64,000 nucleotides of DNA from Oenanthe sinensis (taxonomy: Eukaryota > Streptophyta > Magnoliopsida > Apiales > Apiaceae). Shown one piece after another: positions 1 through 15,176 of this stretch (the stretch's first letter is position 1; each line of letters opens with the position of its first letter). Made by a program: the position numbers and the translations under genes. Where the stretch lies: assembly GCA_028671895.1 (NCBI GenBank), contig CM053803.1:23024501-23088500 (forward strand), read 5' to 3'. A model generated the notes under the pieces. That model had not been told where the DNA came from. It was given only the letters and a program-made list of their open reading frames with translations, and made no database searches.

Positions 1-208
1 CTGGAATCATTCTCTCTACATGATGAGTCCATTAAAATTCGCTCGTCAGCCAGAGCATTTTGTAATGAGTCAAGCACACCACCGGCACTCACGCTGATGA
101 TAAGCCTAAATAGATAAATTCTAGGAACACATTGCAAGGCGTGCACAGTGAGAGGTACATGCAACATTTTTAGTTTTGTACAGTTTTATTTAATTGGCAT
201 TCATACTG

Positions 209-249
<41 letters not shown>

Positions 250-503
250 CCTTAAGAGAATTGAATTTCTTCTTTGGTACAAATTCTCGTATTTTATTAT
301 GGGAAATTTGCCTTATAGGAAATTCATAAGTGATAGAAACTTTCTTCTCAGATTCAACTTTCCCGCGTTTTATTAAGGAACATGTATCTTAAAGAAAATT
401 TCGTATCATGCTCTTAAATAATATATTTGTTTTAACAATTGGTATCAGGATTTTTACAATTGGTACATATTGTTTTTGTTTTCAAACTTTTAGTATCATT
501 ATT

Positions 504-538
<35 letters not shown>

Positions 539-1079
539 AAGTTTATTTTTATTTTGTTTTTATTTTTTTTAATTGGCAAATTTATTTTTTTCTATAAAAT
601 TGGCATATATTTTTTTGGTTATTTTTATTTCATTTTATTTTTAAAATTTATTTTTATCTACGAGAAATTGTTCTAAGTCAATATTTAAAGAACTTGTGAA
701 TTTCTTTACATGTATTTTCTCGAGCTTACATATATCACTGATAATTGTTATGAGTATAATTGTCATATGCCTGAGTAACAATTATTAGATATAATGTATA
801 AAGTTAAATGCTAATTTTCATTCCTATGATTATTTAGTATTTAGCAAGAGTATTTTATCTTATTAAAATTATGAATTGAAGCAATTCATCGTTTATTAGT
901 TTCATAGTTTTAATGCGATGAGATATTATGAGCATAATTACTTGCTTTTTGAAATTATTATTAATTATCATATTTTGATAATTTGTTATTGTTTCATTGC
1001 AATTAATTATGATTTTTGTTGTTAGTGATATATAAATATATATTGTTTATCTGAAAATCACTAATAATAAAAACATATT

Positions 1080-1080
<1 letters not shown>
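1..1080. other. AT-rich repeat-like DNA, no gene seen
   Basis: No convincing coding sequence. The first ~90 bases share a diverged block with about 1495-1580 (both contain ATGATGAGTC followed by GTCAGCCA), so the two may be parts of one dispersed repeat or element. A (TA)n run lies at about 213-246 and a (TG)n run at about 512-538. The rest is AT-rich without recognisable motifs. Confidence 0.5.
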
Positions 1081-3239
<2,159 letters not shown>

Positions 3240-3240
<1 letters not shown>

Positions 3241-5044
3241 GTCATATGACTAGTCCTATTTGTAATAAGTAGATGACAACTCAACTCAGATAAGAAAGTG
3301 AAGTAAATAATAAATATTGAATATAGAGGAAGAACACAAAGAAGCCTAGACAGGACAAGACAAGACCACTACAGCAGAAATGAGAATCAACATTGTAGTT
3401 AGTCATCCGTGAACCAGACCAGTGCACAGGGTGTCAACAATGTCAGTGAAGATTCGTCATCAAAAAGTTCAAGTGGTTAAAAAGGTTATTGTTGAAGAAC
3501 AGAAGAGTTTTATCTACATCAACAATAATCCTACAATCAAGACTTTAATTTAATTCTCTATTAATTAATTAAATTAATTAGTTGATTTAATTAGTAAATT
3601 AATTCACTCAGAATTAATTTATTTTCTTAAATTAATTAAAGGATTAATTAATTTAGAATTATTTTAGAATGATAGAAGACAGAAGCTGGAAGCTCAAAGG
3701 AATACAGGTTTGTTTGGAATGCAGTGTACAAGAGTCAGAATCCAAGATTGAATATTTGACTGGGTACATGCTGTGGTGAAAAGAAGTATTGTCTAGTTTA
3801 AAGAGTCAGATTATTTCAGTAACAGATGTACTTCTAATTGCAACTGTAGAAACAACCAAACATGCCTGACAGTACTGACTTAAAGAAAAGACGGAAAAAG
3901 AATTGACACGGAAGAAATGCAGAGTCATATATTCTTAAAGGTGGAACCCCGGTTGGAATTGATTTATCATTTCCAAGTCAAAAGGAGTTCGGTTCCAGAC
4001 GATCAGGAGACCGCAGCTTAGAGCGTAAGGATTTATTTAATTAATAAATATTTTATTTATTTAGTAAATTATATTTATAAATATCTAAATAATATTAGAT
4101 ATTTATTTTTATAATTTTTGAATTAAATTTATTATTTATTAATCAAAGATTATAAGTTGTGCGGGTCGAAAAACATTTCTACGGAGCATATCCACTAAAA
4201 GACGAAATAGGCCCCTTTCTCTTTACAATTGAAATGGCAGATGATATTTTTAGAAGGAACCAATCACAGGCTGACACTTGTCCAATCAAGTGGAAAAGAA
4301 TTGAATTGGCAGGTGAATTGAAAGTCATACCGAGAGAAATGGAAATGTCATACCGAGTGAATAGAAAGTCATACCGAACAACTTTTCTAAAGGTCATGGT
4401 GAATTAATTTTATTTAATTAAAATAAGTCATACCGATTTTTTTAATTAAAGAAAATCCGAATATGATTTTAAAAAGGTCATACCGAATTTTCAGAAAGTC
4501 ATACCGAATTTCTGAAAGGTCATACCGAGTGAAAAAAGTCATACCCAGCTATTTCAAATGTCAGACAAGGCTTAATTTCATTAAATAAAATCATAGTGAA
4601 AAAGGTCATACAAGCTTAGAATTCCTCTATAAATATGAGGCTTGGGCTTCATAATTCAGTAGTAGAAAAACTTTCAAATTCAGTAATTTGTCTGCAAAGT
4701 TATATTCACAGACTTTCTGTGCTGGTTTGAGTTTAATTCCTTAAGTAGAACAATTAATGTCAAATTTGTTCTAGAAATTAAATGTTTATTCTACCGAATA
4801 TTGTAATACTCATTCAAGTTTAATATACATATTTAACTTGAATCTTGTTTACTTACTTGCTAATTTCTATATCTTAAATGTTTAATCATAAAAATAGAAA
4901 GCTAGTAAGTCAGCCTCCCAAACACTACAAAGACTCGAACCCTCAGCTTAAGCAATAATTTAATTCCGCAAATTCTGAAAAGAATTTTAAATTGTAGTGA
5001 GTATCGCATTCAACCCCCCTTCTACGATACTTCCGGAACCCAAC
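3240..5044 (+). repeat. Ty1/copia (Sirevirus-like) LTR, probably 3' LTR
   Basis: The segment ends TTCAACCCCCCTTCTACGAT followed by a terminus in ACCCAACA. The TTCAACCCCCC motif is typical of the 3' end of plant Sirevirus and related copia LTRs. A TATA-like CTATAAATATGAGG at about 4626 fits the U3/R promoter, followed by an R-like transcribed leader. U3 holds an array of the decamer GTCATACCGA: seven exact copies between about 4323 and 4530, plus variants. The left boundary is placed just after the last polypurine-like tract and is uncertain. No primer-binding site follows the right end, which suggests a 3' LTR. Confidence 0.55.
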
Positions 5045-5290
5045 ATTATCAAAATCAAATTCTGATTTGTCTGTTTCCATCCTTGTCAAACTCTGATATG
5101 ACAAACTCTGTCGGTTGATAATCTCTGATTGAGTATACTCTAATTGAGTAAACTCTGTTTGAGTAAACTCTGATTGAGTAAACCCTGTCGACAGCTTCTA
5201 AACTCTAATGAAGTCAGCTTAAACTCTGATTGGCTTCATTAAACTATGTTTGAAGTATTCTCTAACTGCATCAGTGTTTGTATCTAACAT
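5045..5290. repeat. Fragment with repeated ACTCTG(A/T)TTGAGTA motif
   Basis: About six copies of an AAACTCTGATTGAGTA-type motif are packed into some 200 bases. The reverse complement resembles the CAGAGT repeats in the Sirevirus LTR at 60.7-61.4 kb, so this may be a scrap of a related LTR in the opposite orientation. Confidence 0.35.
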
Positions 5291-5754
5291 TAATATTTTT
5301 TAATTATTTTTGAATAGATGTTTTAATTATCGCACGAACTAATTTTAAATATTTTATAATTTTCTAATTTATATTAATATAATTGATGCATGAATATATA
5401 ATTTAAACAAGTTAAAAATATTATTGTAATAATATATTAAACTTTTAAAATCAGAAAGATGTTAGTAATTTTAAAATAGATTATTAAATTAGTAAGAAAA
5501 AATAAATATTCATGCAATTTTTAAGGTATTTTTTAATTATTGTTTTAATAGACGTTTTAATTATCATACAGGTTTATTTTAAATATTTCATATTTTTTTA
5601 TTTATATTTAATCTAATTGATGTATGAATATATAACTTAAATAAGTTAAAAAAAATAATATAATTATAATATTCTAATATATTAAATCTTCTTAAAATCA
5701 TAATAATGTTAATAATTTTAAAATATATAATTAAAATGATAAGAAAAGTAAATA

Positions 5755-6360
5755 AATACCCGTGCATCGCACGGGTTCAAATATAGTATTATAATAGCCA
5801 AACTAGAGAACTTTTTTTCGGAACATTGAGGTAAACCATAGAAATGATCTTAACCCTCCAAGGTGAACCATAGAAATGATCCTAACCATTCAATTTTAAT
5901 AAAATCTAATTTTAGAAATGATATATATCATACATATAACTCTATACCCGATAGTCCTTCTTTTATACAACTCATCGCGGATAATATTATATTTAAATTA
6001 TATTCTATATTTTTCTATTTTAAAAATCCTACTTATCCTATAATTTTTATTTAATATATCATTAAATTTTATGAATATTAATATATCTATACTATATTAT
6101 TATAGTCAAACAAGAGAACTTTTTTTTAATCTTACTCAGATGAACTATAAAAAAAATCATAACCGTCGATTTTAGGTGAACTATAGAAACAATCATAACC
6201 ATCCAATTTTAATGAAATTTAATTTTAGAAAGGAAATATCAATATATCATACATACAACTCTATCATATATCATATATAAATTATATTCTATATATTCTA
6301 ATTTAAGAATCCTACTTATCCTATAAATTTTTTTAATATAGTTTAATTACATTCAACTCA
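5755..6360. repeat. Two tandem ~300-bp degenerate units
   Basis: Blocks from about 5783 and about 6090 align over roughly 250 bases. Both run through a TATTATA-AGCCAAAC-AGAGAAC start, 'GAACCATAGAAA' and 'CATACAACTCTAT' stretches. Just before the first is a perfect hairpin, CCCGTGCATCGCACGGG. No coding potential is seen. Confidence 0.5.
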
Positions 6361-6479
6361 ATTTTATCACCATTCAAACTCTTTTATTTATTTAAAATTA
6401 TGACTCATCGTTAAATGTCATGAATATTAATATATAAACATCATTGTATAGAAAAATGTAAAAAGAAATTAATACTAAA

Positions 6480-7260
6480 ACAAATTATCACATTAAATAA
6501 AATATTTAAATTATATAAATAATTAATATATAATTTATTAATAATATCCATATATAATTTATTAATAATATTTGTGCTTTGCACGAGTTATAAGTTAGTA
6601 TATTATTAAAGCCGAAACATTGAAAATTTGGTAGTTAGTCGGTAGTCAGGCCGAATAGTTAATTAATTATTGTGTCTAATTTTAAAACATTAAAGCCGAA
6701 ATATTGAAAGTTTGGTAGTGTCGGTATTTGTGCCGGATAATTAATTAATTATTGGGCCTAATTTTAAAACATTAATCTATTAACTAAAATACATTTCACA
6801 CTAATATCTATAAATATTATCTTATTAAAATACAAATAAAGTACATGAAAAGTTATAAAAATATATATACATATAAAATTAAATAAAGTTTAAATTATTA
6901 TTATCAAAATAAAAATAAATTTCAATCATATAAAAAATATTAAAATATTACCTATTTAATCTTTTTTTAATACATGTTTTAAGTGCATAAACAAGTTATT
7001 TATTAACACACCATAAAGGTCTACTCAAATTAGGAAACCGAGTTCCAATTAACACCTATATGCCTCTTAATTACTAAAACACATTTCACATTAATCTTCT
7101 AATTAAATCACATCTTTAAACAAAATATACGGACATTGTTCTATTAAAATACAAATAAGGTATACTAGCTTATAACCCGTGCAAAGCACGAGCGAAATTA
7201 ATAAATTATATATTAATTATTTTATATGATTTAAATATATAATTTACATTTTTTTATTAT
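6480..7260. repeat. Inverted repeat around tandem units; GTGC-GCAC motif family
   Basis: About 110 bases at 6480-6600 reappear inverted at about 7160-7260. Both arms end in a GTGC-TTT-GCAC type stem next to CTTATAA. Between them an ~85-bp unit starting TTAAAGCCGAAA is tandemly duplicated (about 6606-6775). The arrangement is that of a non-autonomous DNA element, perhaps Helitron-like or a foldback, but I cannot assign it to a superfamily. Confidence 0.4.
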
Positions 7261-7320
7261 ATTGGCTATAATAATATAATATATAGTAAAAATTATTTAT
7301 AGATAAAATAATAATATTAT

Positions 7321-7380
7321 TTTAATATTCATGAGATTTAATTAATAAGTTTTAATATTCATGAGATTTAATTAATAAGT
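7321..7380. repeat. Perfect 30-bp tandem duplication
   Basis: Two identical 30-base units (TTTAATATTCATGAGATTTA plus ten more bases) lie directly side by side. Confidence 0.9.
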
Positions 7381-8435
7381 TGTAATTTCAATTAGAAGTG
7401 AAATGTGATATGTTATTAGATTGTTTACAAAAAATAATTTACTGATGATAGAGCTATATGTAAAATATATATGTTTTAAAATTAAATTATAATTATATCA
7501 TAATTGCATTAAAAAAGTCATATAAAAAGAAAACTCACAGATGATAAAAATAGTTGTATAAAAAGAGGACTTACCAACAGACGACCAACTGACCAAACTT
7601 TTTATTTTTCTTCAAATTTATTTTTGTGTTAAATTTTAATTTTTCTATTATAATAATATAGTATAGATGAAAAATAATATAAATATATATATACATACAA
7701 TATTAAATAAATTTAAATTACTATTATAAAAATAAAAATAAATTCAAATCATATAAAAATATTAACACGAAAATATTAAAATACTAAAAAATTTGATCCG
7801 TGTGCATGTGGAATTGAAAAATGAATCTTATAATCATTTAATTATGAGTTCGCCCCTTTGAACCAATTTTTTATGGTAAAGTATATTCAACATCTATATA
7901 TATTCAATGACAATAATTTTAATTTATAAAAATCCTTTTCACATGTCCCAAGTTTCCAATATACTTGCAAGTTGCCCCCGTTTTTTGACTCGGTAATTTG
8001 AATCTTTTACACTTTTTTTCCTTGGTATACATTTTCGCTTCTTACATCCTTGATAGCCATAATATGGTGTTCAAAATATATTAAATTAAATATAATTATA
8101 AAATTTATTCAAAATTATTATAAAATCAACCATAAATTAAAAAGAAGAAGAAGCAGTAATCCCCTTTTCTCTGCATAAAAAAGTCAAAATTATTAGAAAT
8201 AATATAAATATACATACTAAAAAGTAAAAGGATTTTATTTATTTTTAATTTTTTTGTCATATATATATATATATATAATATACTAATATATAAATCTAGA
8301 AATAAAAAAAAAAAGTTTGAGAATCTAGGATTACAAAAGAATCCAACAGCAACCAACCGGTCCCCCTCTTCTACCTACTAGGCAAATCAACCCCCAAGAC
8401 CCAACGACTTCATATTCTATACATACAAGACTTGT
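7381..8435. other. AT-rich upstream region of CBR1, no gene seen
   Basis: Long A/T runs and a short (TA)n at about 8260. From about 8340 the composition becomes richer in C (ACCGGTCCCCCTCTTCTACC), as is common close to a plant promoter. No coding frame is credible here. Confidence 0.5.
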
Positions 8436-8456
8436 ATAGTTGTATATATACATGCT
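8436..8456 (+). promoter_or_regulatory. Possible TATA element of the CBR1 gene
   Basis: The sequence TGTATATATACATG lies about 25-30 bases ahead of a plausible leader. That leader would end at a GT donor at 8520, and its intron at the CAG at 9211-9213, 11 bases before the ATG. Both TATA and leader intron are inferred from position and motif only. Confidence 0.3.
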
Positions 8457-9224
8457 AGTAGTTCGTATTATTGCAGCAAGTTAGACAAAAGACAGAAATA
8501 TTTGAAGTCTAAGTTTAAGGTAAATGTTTTTTTTACTCTTCAAAGATTTTGATAACCCATCATATAATATACCAATCATATCTTAATAATTTGGTTTATT
8601 AGTAAATTTTCATTGTTCTTCTCTCTGTAAGTCATCTGTGAGGGTTTGATCATCAGTTTATATGAATGTGTTATGTATGTTCCATTCTTTGTTTGATGGG
8701 GATGTTAAAAATTGAAACTTGGGGATTTCCCATCAATCTATTACACTCACCTGGGTGGATTTGATCATTAGTGTATATGTATGTATGTATGTACATCTTT
8801 GTGTAGTAATAAGTATCATTTGACTGCAACTGTTCTGTAGTGTGCTACTAGTTCTAAATCCTGGATAAAAGAAAAGATGGTGGGCTGTTGATGTCAATGT
8901 GTAATCTATTTTTATGTAGTCTACTATTTTGATCTAGCAGCAGCCATTTTGAGTATTGTCCACATTTCTTGACTCATGGCACACCACTTTTTTAATGGAT
9001 GAAATATTTTGTGCTCATGTTTCATGTTTGGTCAACTTTTATACACTGTGGACTATGCATACTCTATATTAATGGTCTTTCTCTTCTTTTATTTTTTTAA
9101 CCTTGCTTAATTCATTTTTTTGGGGGGTAGAGGTCAATTGCTGAAATTTAAATACACACGGGTTTGTATCATTTCCTTGTTATCAAACGTACACATGATG
9201 TCGTCTGTTTCAGGCTTTGAGACT

Positions 9225-12200
9225 ATGGAATTGTTTGGATTAAGCGAGATCCAGATTCTTGGTGTTGCTGTGGCTGCCGTTGTTGTTGCTGTCACAGCTG
9301 CCATTCTTTTCTCATCCAAGAAATCTAAAGGTTCGACAAATTACTAGTATTATTATTATAGACATACATCTGTGTAACATAATTTTGGGTTGATAGAAGA
9401 AGTATGTCGATTATATCGCTACGTTTGATTAGTTATCTTTGCATTCTTTACAGGAAAATTATGAATGGATTGCTAATTTTGTAGCTATTGCAATCAAATG
9501 AATTCAGTATTGATACTTTCCATAAATTTAACTGAAATTTTGAATGTGTTTGATAGGATGTCTGAACCCTGAGAGCTTTAAAAAATTCAAGCTGGTTGAG
9601 CACAAACAGCTGAGCCACAATGTCGCTGAATTTAAATTTGCACTACCCAAGCCTTCCTCAGTGCTGGGACTTCCAATCGGACAACATATTATTTGCAGGT
9701 TGACCTAATTGACTATTTCATGTCATTGGTTTACAAGCTTTCAATTATACTAATAAGTGATTTTAGCATTTAAACATTGGTGCATTATTGTTCAACTATG
9801 CTAAACACAATGTATTAAACAGAGGTAAAGATAGCCAAGGTGAAGAGGTTATTAAACCGTATACCCCAACTACCCTGGACTCGGATGTTGGACATTTTAA
9901 ATTAGTTATAAAGGTATAAACTCCAGTTCCTTTCTATAACATGGGTTTATTGGCCGTGTTAACCTTGTTTATTTCATCTGTTTATCTACTGTGATTTTAA
10001 TGCTTGCGAGCTTCATGCATAAAGATGTATCCACAAGGAAGGATGTCACATCATTTTCGGGAGATGCGTGTTGGGGATTATATGGCTGTAAAGGGACCCA
10101 AGGTATAAAGTTCACTCATTAAGATGCTTATGTCATTCTTTTTGATAAACTTATGGGACATGCTGGGAGTCTATTCATATTGTACCCATGTAGAACCTTC
10201 AGTTCTAACTCTACACTATACATTTTACATATTATTCCATCCACACTCAAATTTGGGGGCATATATAGGAACTGGATAACTAGCCAATCTATGCCGTCTA
10301 CCTTTGTTATTTGTTTGTTCCAGAATCTTATATGATATTTTATGTTGGGTTCTAAAGTAGCAGGAGTGAGCATTTTCCGGTTGGAACCCATGAAACGAAC
10401 CTAACTGGGAAAAGAATTGGTTCCAGTTCTGAGTTTAGTTCTTGTTTTCTAGTTAATAGGGTTCCTGTTCGGTTCGCGTTCTCAACATCCAAGAACCATA
10501 AGATCCGAGAACCGAATATACATGCTATATAAAGTATGTACATAATTGATACAACTTACTATACATAAAATAGATATATTATGTAATATAAAGAAACAAT
10601 TTGTACTCTTATCATCTTTAATTAAGATTTAAGAACCATTAAAACCAAAACATTAAGAAACCACTTAGTAAGATAATTTTATAAACGCTGTCACGTTGAT
10701 GATTTGGATTTAAAATGGATTAATCTATTATGATTATTCATACTTTTAAGTTAAAGTTATTGTTGATTTTAGTATCTTTTCAAACATACATATCCCATGT
10801 CATCATATATAAATATATACATTAAATACTCCATATCATAAAACTGTAATTACTTTGAACAGAGTCATATATAGCTATACAATTTGTTTTTATTTATTAT
10901 TAAGGAAATGATATACATACAATCGTTTCTGTTATATATGTTGAAACTGAACTGAGCCTTAATTTATTGTTCAACTCCGGTTCGGTTCCATCATAAAAAC
11001 GGTTTCAGTTTGATTTTACAAATCTATCTATTTTGGTTTCCTGTTCGATCCAGCTAAAACATTCCTCACCCATAACTAGGCTACATATCAACTCAAGTAG
11101 ACAATCTCCACTAAGGGTGCCAAAAGAGTGCTGATATCAATGTTGCATGGCTCTTTAGAGTACCTCCAGTGCTCCATCAACCCACTTCCACTTTTTCTGT
11201 ATTGTGTGGCCTAACAAAAACTGGTCTTCAACAAAAAATGATCAACCTCCTCCACTGCGCGAGCCCAGTTGTCACATTGGATAGCACCCATTATATTTAT
11301 ATTATATTACATTTTAAGTTAAATAATATTTTATAATTCAAATTTAATTTAATTCAATAATATTTAAATTATAATAATAAAATGAAAGTGATTAAATATT
11401 TTAAAAATATTATTAAAATAAAAACATGTCCCGTAATTAAATTACATCATATTATTAAAAATGGAAAAACATTATATTAAAAACATCACACAAGAAAGTA
11501 TTAAATTTAGAACATTACAATATTAAAAAAAATTAACGATTATTATGAAATTGCGAGATATGCTCAACCAAGTCATTTTGTAGCTGACGATGTGTTCGTT
11601 TATCACGCATCTGTAACATATTTTGAATATACATTTCATACGGGACAAAGGGTTCTTCACCTAAATTTGGTTGTGATAAACCGTTTGTTGTATCATCATA
11701 AATTGGCAAGGGACCAAATTGTGTGGCATATGTGTCTCTCCTCTTCAACGATCATATTATGTATTATGATGCATGCTCTTATAATTTTTCCAAGATCTGC
11801 TTTGTCCCAAAAGCGTGCAGGACCGCGTACAATTGCAAAACGGGACTAGTTGAAGGAGTTCTCCACTTGGGCTGTCTACGAAGCTCAAACCAATGATTGT
11901 CAAAGTTAGACTTCTTTTTGTATGTAGTTAAATGAAGTTCATGAGCTTTCTCAGATATAATATCCAAATTTGAACCGCTCCTGACTATCTTGATTTCTTT
12001 TTCATAACATGCTCCAAATTTCTGAGCACCATCATTTATCCGGCTCTACCTTTTTTTCATAGCCACAACTCCTCTCTTGATGACACCGAGATTATCTTCT
12101 TTACAATATTGATGAATACGGTCCCAAAATGCTTCAGCCTTTTGATCAGTACCGATCAGTGGATCAATTGACACATTCAACCATGCACTTATTAAGAGTT

Positions 12201-15117
12201 TATCTTCAACCCACTTTCACTGTCCAGTAATTTCTCGAACATCTTCAGTTTCTTCAAAATCGTCATTTAGATCGATAAAAGTTGAGTTATTAAAGACAAG
12301 CATTTGTGAATGTGGAAAATTTTGAGTAGGTGATTGTTGGGTTTCAAATTGTGGATTTGAAAATGGTGGAAATGGAAATTGGTACGGAGAATTTTGAGGA
12401 CGTGAAAATGGAAATTGAGAATTTTGAGAATTTGGAAATTGATATTGAGAATTCAGAATTTGAGAATTAAAATTAAAATTTTGTGGGTTTGGAAAATAGG
12501 AATTTGGATATGGATATGGAAATTGTGGGTTTGGATTTTGAGAATTTGGAGGTGGAGGATTATTTGGATTCATTATTTGAGAGGAGAAAAAATTAAAAAG
12601 AATATTTGGAAGTGAAGAATATGAATAATAGGGTATGAGAATTTAATATTTATAGGATTAGAATGTTACCGTTATTGTTTTAAACGTTAGAAATATATAC
12701 GTTATATTTATAGAATGGACAAGCAACGGATACAACAGCTTTATTCAGCTAATCAATCAATTAAAAAATGTTAAAAAAAGAAAAAGTAGAGCAACTGGGT
12801 CAACCCACCATGGTGGGACTGCCCAATTTTTGTTATACACATCCAATGCTGCTATCCACTTTTTTCTATCACCCAACTCACTTTATGCAGACCGATGCAC
12901 TAACTGACCCCCCGTTGGGGATGATCTTAGGGTGACTTCCTATACCCCATTGGGCCACGTGCCTTATCGCATAGGAAAGCGTGCAGAGTACTCAAAGTCA
13001 AATCATTGGAATATGTGCGCCCTATCACAGATGGACATGTGTCGCCAAGGAGACTGTGAGTTTCAAGGGTGCTCAGAGGGTGCCAACAAAAAATGCTGCC
13101 ACTTTTATCACCTTTTAAAAGTGGTTAAAGTATATATGTTTGGCACCCCTTGTGAGTGCTTGTACAGGAGATGCTCTTATTTTATTAACATTTTCGAAAG
13201 TATTCCTTTCTTAATTTATGTATAAACAATATGCTGGTAAAACACTAAAGATATAATTTCTTTGAGAAGATATCAGCGTTATAAATTAGTAACTTATGTG
13301 CTGCTATAGTATTCTTCTTTTCCTCCTTATCAGTCCCTATAAGGAAATGTTTTGAATTCCAGGTTAACACAGATAAAATCTACAAGAGTTTGCTTTCAAG
13401 TACAAAATTACTGTTTACTGCAAGTCTGCAACTCTGTAATTGCAGAGTTCTGACTAGTATATGAGGGAATACTATCTCACACCTGTACTTTCTTTACGAT
13501 ATGCGTGAGTTTATTGTTAATATTTTACCATATTTGACATATTCATATAAAGAGTTACCTTTGCTACTGGCCTATTGTAAGTAACCTTGATGATCCCACC
13601 AGTCCTGCATGTTTCTTGTTTTTTGCCGCTATTATTTCTCTAGTTGAACAAGAGCATCTCTATCTGCTCTGCTGTGTTTTTTAAGAACAATAATTAGTAA
13701 TGATGAAAGCACCCCAATTAGCGAATTCCATCAAGTAGATAATGCTCCATTTCAATATTCAATAACATCCGAGTTTTATGTCTACATTTCTGGATTAGCA
13801 AATCCCAGCAGTGGTGTCAGATTTTTCATCTTACTAAAAACCTCGAGCAGCTGACATCCAAAATAATTTTCTGGATTACTGATTACTGAAGCTATTTTTA
13901 ACATTACCCTCTTCCTTCAAATCTAGGCCCATAACCAAAAGTAGCATGTACCAGATCAATACCTGAGGTCCGAACCTTCTTGTGCCAATGCATTCATCTG
14001 GATTCATTATGCTATTATTTTTGTCTTTTCGATAGGTTGTAGTTACAGCTGTGAAATATTTCTCTTCCTAATCCTGAGATTATTATTTGGCAGGGCCGTT
14101 TCAAGTATCAACCAGGTCAAGTGAGAGCCTTCGGAATGCTTGCTGGCGGTTCTGGCATTACTCCAATGTTCCAGGCATGATTGTCTACTATCCAGTAATC
14201 GTTTCCAATAATTTTGAGGTTTCTTCCTTTGTTAAATTTTTAGCTAGGGTTTAGTATTAATGTTATTTCTTGTTTTTTGTTTGTCTTGAAGGTTGCTAGA
14301 GCTATTCTAGAAGACCTGAATGATACCACTAAGTTTCATCTCATTTATGCTAATGTTTCTTTGGAGGACATTCTTTTGAAGGTAAATATCGGTCTTCTTT
14401 GTCTTCCTTAAGTTCTTGTTTTTTTAAAGATAGAGGATAAATTGGAAACTTCGTACAACTTTAATTTAATACTTAAGTGGGTTTGATTGAGGAACAAAGA
14501 TCACTTGCACTGAAGGTGATAAAAACTAATATGCAGCTTTGATCTATATCTCCTCCCTCCTGGTGCAAAGTTGTTTCTCTGCACTGGTGGAGTACCCCGT
14601 CATCTAGTCAACGACTGTGGTAATTAGGCTCCAGTCTGTTGATGCTTAGTTGATGTCATTAATAAAGTATTTACATGGTTATCATGATGCCTGACTAGTT
14701 GCTATTAGTTGACGACCAATCATTAAGTTGGTATGTCTAGAACAACTAGGACCTGCAGCTTGAGTGTTTTCGACTAGGTCAAAACTCGGGACCCACCCAA
14801 CCCATAACGTCACACAAGAAGGTAAGGGACTAGGTCAAAATTTGGGTCACACCCAAACCATAACGTCACACAAGAGAGTGAAGAGAGAGGAGAGAGAGTT
14901 TATCTTTAATTTCAATGAACTTTTTAATTTGTTAAGCTGTTTTTAATTGTATACACTGAAAGCTTGTTTGTTACATCATGAGCTAATGACATTCAGTTTT
15001 AAAAAGTTTTAAAAGACTAAATCATCATTGTACATAATTAAGGAGTGGCAGAAGTTCTTCACTCACTTCAGTTTCTTGTTCCTTTTGGTAATGCAGATCT
15101 TCATGACATATACATAC

Positions 15118-15176
<59 letters not shown>

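Noticed and set aside
4159..4407. 82-codon frame in the first LTR
   Set aside because: It lies in U3 across the GTCATACCGA array and has no family motif.
12415..12615. + strand Trp/Ile-rich frame of 66 codons
   Set aside because: It is the complement of the Asn/Pro/Gln-rich start of the Harbinger ORF1 protein.
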